Shown: piece by piece, positions 39,546-53,934 of the stretch
Layout: each line of letters starts with the position of its first letter
Position numbering within the stretch: the stretch's first letter is position 1
Source of the DNA: Streptomyces fagopyri
GTDB lineage: Bacteria; Actinomycetota; Actinomycetes; Streptomycetales; Streptomycetaceae
Reading direction: 5' to 3'
Length of the DNA stretch: 64,000 nucleotides
NCBI RefSeq assembly: GCF_009498275.1
Contig: NZ_CP045643.1
Location: forward strand, 2,418,001 to 2,482,000
Position numbers and translations under genes: made by a program
Notes under the pieces: model-generated
Databases searched by the model: none
What the model was told of the DNA's origin: nothing
Seen by the model: the letters and a program-made list of their open reading frames with translations, nothing else

Positions 39546-41024
39546 TCAACTGCCGTCGTCGCACCTGTCGTCGTTCAGAGTGAAGTCGCGCGGGGCCGAG
39601 TTGGTGCCGCTCCACGAACCGAGGAAGCCGAAGGCGACGGTGCCCTTCGCGGCGACGGACTTGTTGTAGTCGGCGGCGGTGGCGGTGACCCCGGCGCCGT
39701 GCTGGGCGAAGGCGGCGTCCCACATCTGGCCGACGCGCTGGCCGTCGTCGAAGGTCCAGCCGAGCCGCCAGCCGCTGAGGGCCCGTGCCGAGGTGACGGT
39801 GACGGTGGCCTGGAAGCCGTCGGGCCACTCGTTGACGATCTCGTACTTCACCTCGCAGGACGCCGGCGCGCTCTTGGTGACGTCCGCCGGTGGGTCCGAC
39901 TTGTTCGCGGGCTCGGACGACTCTCCCTGGGCCTCGGGATCGGAACCGACCTCCGGCCGGGTCGTCGAAGCCGCGGTGGCGGTGGCGGGCGGATCGGACA
40001 CGGCCGCCGGCGAGGGTGGCACGGGCTCCGCCACCGGCTGTCGCTCGCCCGGCGCGTCGCTCGCGGGCGCACCACCGTCGTGGGAGCCGCCGAAGGGCAT
40101 CAAGGAGACCGCGAGTGCCAGTGCCGACACGACGAGGGCCGCCACCAGGATCCCGGTCCGGCCGATCCGGGGCCGGACCGGCCTGCCCTCGGCCAGGCCG
40201 GTGTCCACGGCCGCGTCCGTCCGGCCGCCGGTCAGCCCCGCCTCCGCGGCACGGCGGCGCCGTTCCAGATACGCGAGGCCGCCCCAGCCGATCACGCCGC
40301 CGGAGATCGCCGCGGGCAGTCCCCCTTCGTGCAGCCGCAGACAGGCGGCCGCCTCCGCGCACCGCACGCAGCGCGCGAGGTGCCGCGAGAGGTCTCCGGG
40401 GGTCTCGGCGCCGGACGAGCGGGTGACCGCGTCGAGGAGCCGTGCGTAGCTGCGGCAGTCGGCGTCCATCGGCGTGTCGAGGTGATTGCGATGGCAACGG
40501 TCCCGGAACAGCGCCCGCACCTGGGTGAGTTCGGTGGTGACGGCCGCCGGGTCCAGGCCGAGCCGCCGGGCCACGGCGGGCAGCGGCAGCGACTCGACCT
40601 CGGCCAGCCAGAGCAGAGCCGCGTCCGGCTCCTGCATGTCCTGAAGGCCGCGCAGCGCGATGGGGCGGTGCAGCGGCGGCCCGGTGTAGCGCCCGGCCTT
40701 CTCGGAGTTGAGCCACAGACGCAGGTCGGGGTCGAGCCGGTGGCCCAGACCGCCCGCCTCCCAGGCGGCGGCCGCGACCCGGACCGAGGTCAGCATCAGG
40801 GGGATGCGGGGCAGCCTGAGCGCCCTGCGCCCGGTGCCGGTGGTCTTCGACGCCGCGGTGGCGGCGCGCAGTTCGGTGATGCCGTGCGTGAAGGCCTCGG
40901 TCGCCAGTTGCGTGGCCGCGGCCGAACCCGACGTGCACAGATCGGCGTACGACAGGACCGCGTCCCAGCACTCCGAGAGCAGTGCGGCCTCGGCGGCGTC
41001 CTGGGGGGTCGGCAGGTCGGGCAT
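39546..41024 (-). CDS. Sigma-like / zinc-finger / transmembrane / CBM2 fusion protein
   Basis: A 492-aa protein with an unusual layout. Residues about 10-190 look like sigma-factor region 2 and 4 remnants (LSYADLCTSGSAAATQLATE; VESLPLPAVARRLGLDPAAV). A short zinc-type motif HLARCVRCAEA follows, as in ZAS anti-sigma factors. One membrane helix (GILVAALVVSALALAVSLM, about 285) leads to a Pro/Ser/Thr linker. The C-terminal 100 residues are a family 2 carbohydrate-binding module (WPDGFQATVTVTSARALSGW, GFLGSWSGTN, terminal Cys pair). It probably exposes a cellulose- or chitin-binding module outside and a regulatory domain inside. ATG 41024 has AGGAG at six bases; upstream starts are weaker. Confidence 0.8.
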   Translation of the reverse strand: MPDLPTPQDAAEAALLSECWDAVLSYADLCTSGSAAATQLATEAFTHGITELRAATAASKTTGTGRRALRLPRIPLMLTSVRVAAAAWEAGGLGHRLDPDLRLWLNSEKAGRYTGPPLHRPIALRGLQDMQEPDAALLWLAEVESLPLPAVARRLGLDPAAVTTELTQVRALFRDRCHRNHLDTPMDADCRSYARLLDAVTRSSGAETPGDLSRHLARCVRCAEAAACLRLHEGGLPAAISGGVIGWGGLAYLERRRRAAEAGLTGGRTDAAVDTGLAEGRPVRPRIGRTGILVAALVVSALALAVSLMPFGGSHDGGAPASDAPGERQPVAEPVPPSPAAVSDPPATATAASTTRPEVGSDPEAQGESSEPANKSDPPADVTKSAPASCEVKYEIVNEWPDGFQATVTVTSARALSGWRLGWTFDDGQRVGQMWDAAFAQHGAGVTATAADYNKSVAAKGTVAFGFLGSWSGTNSAPRDFTLNDDRCDDGS

Positions 41025-41227
41025 GGGGGGCTCCTGCATCAACTGCTTCCATGTGCTACGTCAAAGAACGCAAATTCCAACTCATCTTCCGTACTGGAGA
41101 GTTGGTAACCATCTCAACGACGGGGCCCGAGCCTTTCACGGTTCCCACACAACTGACAAGCGAGGCATTCATTGATGGGGCAAGCGGTTGCGGCGCCTCT
41201 CGTGGCGCCTCTCCCGCCACGACGGAA

Positions 41228-41261
41228 GGCCTCCCTTCCGTAGGAGTACGGAAGGGAGGCC
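41228..41261. terminator. Strong hairpin terminator of the radical SAM gene
   Basis: A perfect 15-bp stem (GGCCTCCCTTCCGTA / TACGGAAGGGAGGCC) with loop GGAG lies 24 bases past the radical SAM stop on the minus strand. It separates that gene from the promoter region of the sigma-like/CBM gene. There is no long T-run. Confidence 0.8.
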
Positions 41262-41284
41262 CGGACGTCTCGGTCAGCCGGCGG

Positions 41285-42640
41285 TCACGAAGCCGGCGGC
41301 CCGCTCACGTCCGCCACCGCGGGTTCCAGCGCCGGGAGGCTGTCCATGAAGGAGCTGACCGAGAAGACCGCGTTGCCGGGGCCGGGCGGGCCGTATCCGG
41401 GCGGGGAGGAGAGCCCGAAGTCGTCCATCGTGGAGCGGTACGCCTCCAGGAGGCGGATGTGGTACTCCAGCGGCGCACCTTGCGGGTTGGCCTTGCCGAG
41501 CGGGGTCGTCGGCTCCGGGCACCAGGTGGTGAAGCGGGGTGTGATGCCGTGCGACATGAAGAAGCGCAGTCCCTCGGTGGTCGAGGCGATGGCCTCGTCG
41601 ACCGTGGTGAAGCCGAACGGTTCGGCCATCTCCACGCCCGCCACGAAGTTGGGGATGACGTTGCGCGCGCCGAAGATCTCCGCCGAGTCGAGGATCCGCC
41701 GGTGCCACTCGTCGCGGCCGACGTAGCGCTCTTTGCCGGGGCAGTAGAGCTCGAAGAGACGGCGGTCCCACACCTCGTAGTTGGGGTGGTAGATCTGCAC
41801 CCCGTAGTCCTTGAACCGCTGTACGTCGTCGCGGGGCAGCGCCTGCGCGACGACCTTGCCGATCCAACGCCCCGGGAAGCGCTCCTCGATGGCCTTGGCG
41901 TAGTGCCCGTAGAAGTCGGCCTCGTCACGGCCCGCGACCTTCGAGGTGATGGCGCCGCCGGTGAGGGTGTACGCGGTGGACGCCTTGGCGGTGTCGTACC
42001 GGTCGATGATCTCCAGCGCCTCCAGGACCTCGTCCACGTCCTTCACGCCGGTGTACGGCCGTCCGGCCGCCTTGTGCTGGCGCCAGTTGTGGTTGATGTC
42101 GCAGTACTGGCACTCCTCCTTGGCGCCGAAGTACTGGCAGACGCGGAAGACGGTGAGGTAGATCAGGTAGCCCCACTGGATGGTGGGAGCCACCTCCATC
42201 ACGGACTTCCCGCTGGAGAGGGTGTGCCGGTAGTACTCGGGCATCGGCGGCACGCCGACGTCGGAGATCCGCTTCCCGTCGAGGTAGAGCCCGAGCACGC
42301 CGTCCTCGTCGGCGGCCACCCGGTACGGCGAGGCGAGGTTGACGCGCACGGACACGACCGTCCGCCGCAGGTCGTACGGGCCGCCGGTGAGGATGATCTC
42401 CTCCGGGGGGCGCCTCAGGGCCGCCTCGCCCAGCTCGGGCAGGGTGCCGTGGTCGAAGGAGAAGATGAAGTACGACTTCGGCTTGACGTCACCCGTCGCC
42501 TCGTTGGTGGTGTCGCTCAGCGCCGAGGCATCGAAGGCCACACCGCCGCGGAGCAGGTCCTCCTTGAAGACCGCTTCCCGTGGTACGTGCGGGAAGCGCT
42601 CCATCAGATCCTCGACCAGCGCGGTGCGGCTGCCGTCCAT
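41285..42640 (-). CDS. Radical SAM protein with unusual CX8CX2C cluster motif
   Basis: A 451-aa protein of the radical SAM superfamily. The FeS site reads CQYFGAKEECQYCD at about 164-177, that is CX8CX2C rather than CX3CX2C. A TIM-barrel pattern follows (YTLTGGAITSK, NFVAGVEM, FFMSHGITPRFTTWCPEP). The first 150 residues form an extra domain. It should cleave S-adenosylmethionine and perform radical chemistry on an unknown substrate. ATG 42640 has GAGGAGA five to seven bases upstream. The FMN-oxidase-like gene lies 72 bases upstream on the same strand and may be co-transcribed. I do not recognise the subfamily or product. Confidence 0.78.
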   Translation of the reverse strand: MDGSRTALVEDLMERFPHVPREAVFKEDLLRGGVAFDASALSDTTNEATGDVKPKSYFIFSFDHGTLPELGEAALRRPPEEIILTGGPYDLRRTVVSVRVNLASPYRVAADEDGVLGLYLDGKRISDVGVPPMPEYYRHTLSSGKSVMEVAPTIQWGYLIYLTVFRVCQYFGAKEECQYCDINHNWRQHKAAGRPYTGVKDVDEVLEALEIIDRYDTAKASTAYTLTGGAITSKVAGRDEADFYGHYAKAIEERFPGRWIGKVVAQALPRDDVQRFKDYGVQIYHPNYEVWDRRLFELYCPGKERYVGRDEWHRRILDSAEIFGARNVIPNFVAGVEMAEPFGFTTVDEAIASTTEGLRFFMSHGITPRFTTWCPEPTTPLGKANPQGAPLEYHIRLLEAYRSTMDDFGLSSPPGYGPPGPGNAVFSVSSFMDSLPALEPAVADVSGPPAS

Positions 42641-42712
42641 CCCGTTCTCCTCGCTCCCGGCTCGTGCCGAGCCCCGTGGCTCGACTCCTCACGGTATGCC
42701 CCTGCCTGTGCG

Positions 42713-43375
42713 TCAGCCGTGCCGGGTCCCCTCGCGTCGCGCGATGTGCGCGGGCGGGGCCAGCCCGGGCTGCAGCAGGGGGTCGGGGTCGGGTGCGCCC
42801 CAGACCGCGGTGAGCGGCAGCGTCCCGGCCCAGAGTCCGAGCGCCGCGTCCGGGCCGTCCCCGTCGTCCGGGGCGCCCGTACGGATCTTCACGGAGGCCT
42901 CTTCGAGGGAGAGCGCAAGGAGGGTGGTCGCGGCCAGTTCCCTGCGGCTGGGGCGGCGGGCGTAGGCCCACTGGCCCGGCGTGGCGTGCTCGGTGAGGCG
43001 GCGCAGCCCTTCCGTCTTCTCCGCCGGGTCGGTCACCTTCCGCGGGACGCCGTGGATCATGGCGCTCCGGTAGTTCACCCCGTGCTCGAACACGGACCGC
43101 GCCAGGACGAGCCCGTCGACGTGCGTGACGGTCACGCAGACCGGCGACTCCGCCGCCAGGCTCCGGCCGGCGACCGACCCGTGCACGTACAGCGACTCCT
43201 CGTCCCGTCCGTAGACCGTCGGCACGACCAACGGCCGGTCCTCGACGACCACTCCCAGATGGCAGACGAATCCCGCGTCCAGGATGGCGTCGAGGTCGTC
43301 CCTGTCCAGGGAACCCTGCTCGCGCAGACGGCGGTGACGGGTGAGGTCGGTCTCGGGGAGCGGATCACGGGCCAT
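42713..43375 (-). CDS. Pyridoxamine 5'-phosphate oxidase-family FMN protein
   Basis: A 220-aa split-barrel flavoprotein (FVCHLGVVVEDRPLVVPTVY, LYVHGSVAGRSL, VNYRSAMIHGVPRKVTDP, WAYARRPSRRELAATTLLAL). It is of the short PNPOx-like type, not true PdxH, and the family includes heme-degrading, F420- and FMN-dependent reductases. Its start at ATG 43375 has no Shine-Dalgarno, but TAGCAT lies seven bases before it, suggesting a leaderless transcript. The radical SAM gene follows 72 bases later. Substrate unknown. Confidence 0.8.
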   Translation of the reverse strand: MARDPLPETDLTRHRRLREQGSLDRDDLDAILDAGFVCHLGVVVEDRPLVVPTVYGRDEESLYVHGSVAGRSLAAESPVCVTVTHVDGLVLARSVFEHGVNYRSAMIHGVPRKVTDPAEKTEGLRRLTEHATPGQWAYARRPSRRELAATTLLALSLEEASVKIRTGAPDDGDGPDAALGLWAGTLPLTAVWGAPDPDPLLQPGLAPPAHIARREGTRHG

Positions 43376-43471
43376 GAGCCGGATGCTACCGATAGCGCAG
43401 ACGCGAGACCAGCTGTCGACTGAATAGGTCGATCAAGGTGTCATTTTCGACGAAATCCGTCGCCGTCCTGT

Positions 43472-43481
43472 GAAGCGCTTC
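43472..43481. promoter_or_regulatory. LacI-type palindrome near the PNPOx-like gene
   Basis: GAAGCGCTTC is a perfect 10-bp palindrome with the central CG step of LacI-family operators. It lies between the hydroxyacid dehydrogenase stop and the start of the PNPOx-like gene, about 100 bases upstream of the latter. Confidence 0.3.
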
Positions 43482-43522
43482 CGGCGGCCGCCGGGAACAT
43501 CCCGCCGCTGCCCCGCGTCCCG

Positions 43523-45960
<2,438 letters not shown>

Positions 45961-46102
45961 CCCCTTGCCGAACGTCCCGGCCCGGCCGTAGCCTTGCGCC
46001 GCGCCGGGGCCCACGCACTCCGTCCGGGGCTCCGGTCCGCACCGCGCGTCACGGATCGGCGACGAGCCGTCCGGGAGTCCGCTCGTGGTTCGGAGGACCG
46101 AG

Positions 46103-47437
46103 GTGGCACGACCCCTGAAGCGCACGTCACGCGACATCCGCACCGCGAACCGCTACGAGGTACTGCGCCAGATCATCGCCAAGTCCCCCGTCTCCCGCCA
46201 GGAGTTGGCGACGGCCACCGGCCTCAGTCTGGCCACGGTCGCCACGCTCGTCGGTGAGTTGCTCGACCTCGGGATGCTGACCGAGGTCGGGTTCGAGGAC
46301 TCCGCGGGGGGCCGCCCGCGGGGTCTGCTGGCGGTCGACGCGTCGGGGGGCGCGCTGATCGGCGTCGACATCGCGGAGACCTACGTCCGGGTGGAGCTGT
46401 TCGACCTCGCGCTGAACGTCCTCGCCCGCGCCGCCGAGGACATGCGGCCCGGCGAGAGCCGCCCGGAGCAGGTCGTCGAGCGGGTCGCCTCCGCCGTGGA
46501 AGCGGTGGTGGCCCGGGCCGGCGGCGGGGCCGCGCGCGTCCTCGGCGTCGGGGTGAGCGTGCCGGGTCAGGTCGACCGTGACACCGGGATCGCCGAGTAC
46601 GCCCCGAACTGGGACTGGCACGACGTACCGCTGCTCGACCTGCTCGCCGAGCGCCTCCCCCACCCGATCCACCTCGACAACCCCCTGCGCGCCTGCACGG
46701 TCGCCGAGTTGTGGTTCGGCGCGGCACGGGGACGCGGGGACGCGGTCGTGGTCAATCTCGGCACCGGGGTCGGCGCGGGACTCGCGCTCGGCGGCGGGCT
46801 GCACCGCGGGGTCAGCAACAGCGCGGGCGAGTGGGGCCATACGACACTGGTCCTGAACGGACGGCCCTGCCACTGCGGCAACCACGGCTGCGTGGAGACG
46901 TACGTCGGAGCGCCCGGCATCATGCTCAATCTGCGGGAGTCCGGCCCGGACAGTCCGCTGCTGCGCCCCGGGGACCAGACCGCCACGATCGAGGCGCTCG
47001 CGCGCGGCGCGGCCGCCGGCGATCCGGTGGCCGTCGAGGTCGTCCGGGACACCGCCCGCTACCTCGGCGCGGGCATCGCGGCCCTCGTCAACCTGCTGAA
47101 CCCGGAGGTCGTGGTGCTCAGCAGCTGGGTCGCCGCCGCGCTCGGCGAACCGCTGCTGCGCGACGTACGCGACGCCGTCGCCCGGCACGCGCTGCAACGG
47201 CCGCTGGCCGCCACCGAGATCGTCCTCTCCCCCGTTCCCGGCGACCCGGTCTGCCTGGGCGCCGCCACCTTCGCCCTGGAAGGCGCCCTCGACGCGGCGG
47301 GGCTCAGACCCGTGAACGGCGCGACCGCCGGGCGCCGTTCCGTCCCCGCCGAGCCCCTCCCCGCCGAGCCGGTCACCGTGCGGCCGGTCACCGTGGGTTC
47401 CACCCCTGTGGAAGGCCGTACCGCACCGCTGTCATGA
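46103..47437 (+). CDS. ROK-family transcriptional regulator
   Basis: A 444-aa regulator. The N-terminal MarR-like winged helix has SRQELATATGLSLATVATLV (about 30-50). The ROK sugar-kinase-like domain shows the ATP-like loop GVDIAETYVRVEL, the signature NLGTGVGAGLALGG and the zinc motif CHCGNHGCVE (about 254-263). ROK repressors respond to sugars or sugar phosphates. GTG 46103 has GGAGG six bases upstream, preferred over GTG 46085. The last 45 residues are Pro/Val-rich and outside the fold. It probably controls the beta-galactosidase gene 130 bases downstream, and perhaps aldO. Confidence 0.9.
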   Translation: MARPLKRTSRDIRTANRYEVLRQIIAKSPVSRQELATATGLSLATVATLVGELLDLGMLTEVGFEDSAGGRPRGLLAVDASGGALIGVDIAETYVRVELFDLALNVLARAAEDMRPGESRPEQVVERVASAVEAVVARAGGGAARVLGVGVSVPGQVDRDTGIAEYAPNWDWHDVPLLDLLAERLPHPIHLDNPLRACTVAELWFGAARGRGDAVVVNLGTGVGAGLALGGGLHRGVSNSAGEWGHTTLVLNGRPCHCGNHGCVETYVGAPGIMLNLRESGPDSPLLRPGDQTATIEALARGAAAGDPVAVEVVRDTARYLGAGIAALVNLLNPEVVVLSSWVAAALGEPLLRDVRDAVARHALQRPLAATEIVLSPVPGDPVCLGAATFALEGALDAAGLRPVNGATAGRRSVPAEPLPAEPVTVRPVTVGSTPVEGRTAPLS

Positions 47438-47555
47438 CGCCCGAAAGGAGGCTCCCGCCGCACCGTCCCACTCGTCGCGCCCCTGGTGTCCGTGTGCGTC
47501 CGCTCCTCGGCACCGACCGGTGCGGGAGCCCGCGCGGACCGGCGTCCGGGGCTGA

Positions 47556-50477
<2,922 letters not shown>

Positions 50478-50748
50478 CCCCTGCCGGGTCGCGCCGGGAC
50501 GGTCGGACAGGGGCTCCACATCCCCGGACGGAGCCGGCCTCAGCGGGTCCCCGCGAACGGCGGCCCCGGAGCCCCCGCCGAGGGGATCGCGGGCCGCCCG
50601 AGGAGCCGGCCGGGCGTGCGGTCGACGGGCGCGCGAGGACTCAGGCGGCCGCGGCGGACTGACCGACGGGCGGACAGACCGACGGACGGGGCGGCCGACG
50701 GACGGGCCCGGCCGACCGCGGGAGCGTCCGGGGACCGGCGGCCGGACT

Positions 50749-51846
50749 TCAGGTGTTGGCCCCGCGCGCGGCCACCCGCCACCGGTCCAGTTCCACTCCG
50801 CCGCGGGCGATCAGCAGTTCGTCCGCGAGGTTCACCGGGGTGCAGACGTGGTTGGGGACGAGTGCGAGGACCGAGCCGAGGGCGGGGGCGGGGGCGCCCT
50901 CGGGGAGGCGGACCATCGCGTGGTGCTCCCAGAGGGCGGTGACCGTGGCGTCCGGGTACCGCGGCAGGTGGCCGTGCCCCGTCACCCACGGCGAGCGGTC
51001 GGCACCGAGGACCTTGCTGCCCGCGTCCAGGACGAAACGGTCCCGGGCCGGTCTGCTGATGACGGTCGTGGCGACGCACAGGGCCAGGTCGTCGGCCGTG
51101 CAGGTGCCGATGGCCAGTTGCTGCGCGTCGTTGAACACATAGACACCGGGGCGGAGTTCACCGACCGGGCCGGCCCGGTGACGGCCGGCCGTCGGGGTGG
51201 AGCCGCCGCTGAGGACCTGGGCGTCGAGGCCCCGCTCCCGCAGGGACTCCGCGGCCTCCGCGAGCGCCTGTTCCTCGTCGCGGGCCGCCCGTTCGCGGGC
51301 CCCGGGATCATGGTCGTACCCGTGCGCGGGGAAGGTGAACGCACCCACCACACGCAGACCGGCGTCGGCGCCGGCCTCGGCCACCCGGCCCGCGTCGGCG
51401 GCCCGCACCCCCGTACGGCGGGCCCCGCAGTCCACCTCCACGAGCACCTCCACCCGGCGGTCGCTGCCCCGCACCGCGTCCGCGAGCCGCCGCACCGCCT
51501 GCACCGAGTCCGCCCCGACCCGCAACGCGACCTTGTCGGCCAGCCGGTGCAGCCGCCGCGCCCTGCCCGCGTCGAGCCAGAGCGGACACGCGACGAAGAG
51601 GTCGTCGACACCGGCCGCCGCGAGGACCTCCGCCTCACTCAGGGTCGCCACCGACAGACCGCTTGCCCCTGCCCGCAGTTGACGGCCCGCGATCTCCGCG
51701 CACTTGTGACTCTTGGCGTGCGGCCGGAGGGCGAACCCACCGGTCCTGGCCGCCTGGGCCATCCGTGCGATGTTCCGGTCCAGCACGTCCGCGTCGACGA
51801 CCAGAACCGGCGTGACAAGCCCCTCGGGCAACTGTTCCACCACCAC
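50749..51846 (-). CDS. D-threonine aldolase-like PLP enzyme (alanine racemase fold)
   Basis: A 365-aa PLP enzyme of the D-TA/DSD1 type: TPVLVVDADVLDRN, the PLP lysine in RPHAKSHK (about 41), VEVDCGARRTGV, SGGSTPTA and the C-terminal beta domain VPNHVCTPVNLADE with the metal ligands His and Cys. Members cleave D-threonine or D-3-hydroxyaspartate, or dehydrate D-serine. The start is one of three consecutive GTG codons; 51846 has GGGAGG about seven bases upstream. It is divergent from the alpha/beta hydrolase gene. Confidence 0.82.
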   Translation of the reverse strand: MVVEQLPEGLVTPVLVVDADVLDRNIARMAQAARTGGFALRPHAKSHKCAEIAGRQLRAGASGLSVATLSEAEVLAAAGVDDLFVACPLWLDAGRARRLHRLADKVALRVGADSVQAVRRLADAVRGSDRRVEVLVEVDCGARRTGVRAADAGRVAEAGADAGLRVVGAFTFPAHGYDHDPGARERAARDEEQALAEAAESLRERGLDAQVLSGGSTPTAGRHRAGPVGELRPGVYVFNDAQQLAIGTCTADDLALCVATTVISRPARDRFVLDAGSKVLGADRSPWVTGHGHLPRYPDATVTALWEHHAMVRLPEGAPAPALGSVLALVPNHVCTPVNLADELLIARGGVELDRWRVAARGANT

Positions 51847-52198
51847 ACCAGCCTCCCACTCCCCACACGGCTGTGCATATTTGGCGAAACCCGGATCCTC
51901 CACGGAGTCGGTCGTCGGCCGGTACCCGGCCGGCCGCGACCCGCCCGCCCGCTCTCGCCGCGGCGAAAAAGCCGTGCGGAGCACCGCTCGACAGCCTTAC
52001 GGTGTCGGTGAGTTCGGGCTCGGGCGGTCGCCACGCCCGCCGTCCGACTCCGCCGCGCGTGCGGACCGCCCGCGGTGTGCGCGGGCACGGGTGCCGTGGC
52101 AGGCACCGTTCGCACCCCGGGACGTGCGGACCCCGTCGGAGCGGGCACCCGACAGCCCGCACACGGCACCCACGCACCGGCCACGGAGGACGACTTCC
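51847..52198. other. Divergent intergenic region, 352 bases
   Basis: No gene is seen. An A/T-rich patch (about 51876-51885, GCATATTTGG) could hold the promoter of the D-threonine aldolase-like gene, and a GGAGG precedes the hydrolase ATG. CGGCCGGTACCCGGCCGGCC-like symmetry occurs near 51915-51935. Confidence 0.45.
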
Positions 52199-53026
52199 AT
52201 GCCTGATCGCCGATCCCATCACGACGTACGCGGCAGCGGACCCGTGCTGCTGATCCTTCCGGGTGGGGCCGGTCACCCCATGGGGCTGGAGGGCGCCACC
52301 GCACGCCTCGCCGAACGGTTCACCGTGGTGACGTCCGACCCGCTCGGGCTGTCCCTCGGCCCCCTCGACGGCCCGGTCGGCGAACAGCGCGTCGAGGCCT
52401 GGAGCGACGGCGCCCACCGCCTCCTCGACTCGCTGCTCCCCGACGACGAGAGCGCGTACGTCTTCGGCAGCAGCTCCGGCGGCATCGTCGCCCTGGACCT
52501 GCTGGCCCGCCATCCGCGGCGGCTGCGGCACGTGGTCGCGCACGAGCCGCCCAGCCTGGCCGTGCTGCCCGACGCCGCGCGGCAGCGGGCGATGATCGAC
52601 GAGGTGGACGAGATCGGCCGCGCGCGGGGCCTCGGTGCCGCGATGGCCCGCCTCCAGGCCGGACTCGTGGGCGGGACGTGGGACGGACCGCCCGCCTCGG
52701 TGCCGGAGGTGGACCCGGACACCCCGATGGGCGTCTTCCTCACCCACGTGCTGCGGCCCTTCACCACCCACACCCCGGACCTGCCGGCGCTGAAGAGCCT
52801 CTCCGCCCGGCTCACCCTCGGCGCCGGCCACGACTCACGGGGCCAACTCCCCTACCGCACGACTGCCTTGCTCGCCGACCTCAGCGGTGGCGACTTCGCC
52901 GAGTTCCCCGGCGGTCACCTCGGCGTCATCGAGCATCCGGTCACGTTCGCGGACCGGCTCACGGCCCTGTTCACCGGGGCCGCCGAGGGTACCCGGGGCC
53001 TGTCGGTCGGGAGGATCTCCGACTGA
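52199..53026 (+). CDS. Alpha/beta hydrolase
   Basis: A 275-aa alpha/beta hydrolase with LLILPGGAGHP, the nucleophile elbow GSSSGG (Ser about 97) and a C-terminal His in PGGHLGVIEHP. The lid is medium-sized and rich in Ala and Arg. Substrate unknown; related proteins are esterases or C-C hydrolases. ATG 52199 has GGAGG nine bases upstream. The last 56 bases overlap the opposite-strand PEP-mutase-like gene tail to tail. Confidence 0.82.
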   Translation: MPDRRSHHDVRGSGPVLLILPGGAGHPMGLEGATARLAERFTVVTSDPLGLSLGPLDGPVGEQRVEAWSDGAHRLLDSLLPDDESAYVFGSSSGGIVALDLLARHPRRLRHVVAHEPPSLAVLPDAARQRAMIDEVDEIGRARGLGAAMARLQAGLVGGTWDGPPASVPEVDPDTPMGVFLTHVLRPFTTHTPDLPALKSLSARLTLGAGHDSRGQLPYRTTALLADLSGGDFAEFPGGHLGVIEHPVTFADRLTALFTGAAEGTRGLSVGRISD

Positions 53027-53867
53027 GCGCCTGCACCGCGTCGTACGCCGGTGCCGTGCCCCCGGCGGGCCGGCCGGCGCGGATGTCCCCCACCGCGTCC
53101 AGGACCGCGCCCAGCGCCCGCCGGTAGAGGAACGAACCGAGACTGACCCTGCGCACACCGAGGTCGGCGAGGTGCGCGACGGGTGGCCCGGAGGGCGAGT
53201 AGAGGATGTTGAGCGGCACGTCGAGGCTCTTCACGAGGGCGGAGATCCGGGTGGGATCGGTCAGGCCCGGGACGAACACACAGTCGGCGCCCGCCTGTTG
53301 GTAGAGGTCGAGCCGGTGGAGCGTGTCCCGATCGTCCGTACCGTCGCCGAGCCAGTGGGTGTCGGTGCGGGCGTTGACGAAGAGGTCCGGTACCGCGGCC
53401 TTGACCGCCGCGATCTTCGCCGCGTGCGCCTCGGCGGGACCGAGCCCGTCCTCCAGGTTGACACCGGCAGCGCCCGCGGCGGCCAGTTCGCGCGCCAGCG
53501 CGGCCACCTCGTCGGGGTCCTGGGCGAAGCCGTCCTCCGCGTCCACGGACACCAGGTACGGGCCGGCGGCGAGCTGCCGGGCCAGGCGCACCGTCAGTTC
53601 CCGGGTCGCCCCGGCACCGTCCGGCAGCCCGGCGGAGGCGGCCACACCGAGACTCGTCGTCCCGATCGCCGCGAAGCCCCCGCCCGCGAGGAGGGCCGCC
53701 GAGGCGTGGTCCCAGGCGTTGGGCAGGAGCAGCGGGGAACCGGTGCCGTGGAGTGCGGCGAAGGGGGTCGGCCGGGAGGCGGTGCGCCGGACCGCCGCGG
53801 CGGGGTGCGCCGGGTCCCCGGTGCGAGGGTCCGGCGGACGGGACGGATGCCTCTGGTCGGCGTTCAT
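52971..53867 (-). CDS. Isocitrate lyase/PEP mutase-family enzyme
   Basis: A 298-aa TIM-barrel enzyme of the PEP mutase/isocitrate lyase superfamily. Features are LPNAWDHASAALLAGGGFAA, GTTSLGVAAS, the metal-binding VDAEDGF and GVNLEDG, and NARTDTHWLG. Family members form or cleave C-C or C-P bonds of small carboxylates, for example 2-methylisocitrate, oxaloacetate or phosphonopyruvate; no phosphonate genes are near. ATG 53867 is preceded by GGGGAAC. The first 30 residues are Pro/Arg-rich. Its 3' end overlaps the convergent hydrolase gene by 56 bases; the last 25 residues look like an extension. Confidence 0.82.
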   Translation of the reverse strand: MNADQRHPSRPPDPRTGDPAHPAAAVRRTASRPTPFAALHGTGSPLLLPNAWDHASAALLAGGGFAAIGTTSLGVAASAGLPDGAGATRELTVRLARQLAAGPYLVSVDAEDGFAQDPDEVAALARELAAAGAAGVNLEDGLGPAEAHAAKIAAVKAAVPDLFVNARTDTHWLGDGTDDRDTLHRLDLYQQAGADCVFVPGLTDPTRISALVKSLDVPLNILYSPSGPPVAHLADLGVRRVSLGSFLYRRALGAVLDAVGDIRAGRPAGGTAPAYDAVQALSRRSSRPTGPGYPRRPR

Positions 53868-53934
53868 GTTCCCCACGCTAGCGGCACGACCCTTCGGCGC
53901 CGACCGAACCGTGTCCGCCGGCGCGAACGGGCGG

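Noticed and set aside
41051..41290. Plus-strand frame starting MCYVKERKFQLIFRTGE
   Set aside because: It looks protein-like for about 50 residues, but has no ribosome site and no stop, and it runs through the radical SAM terminator hairpin; the low GC reflects a promoter region.
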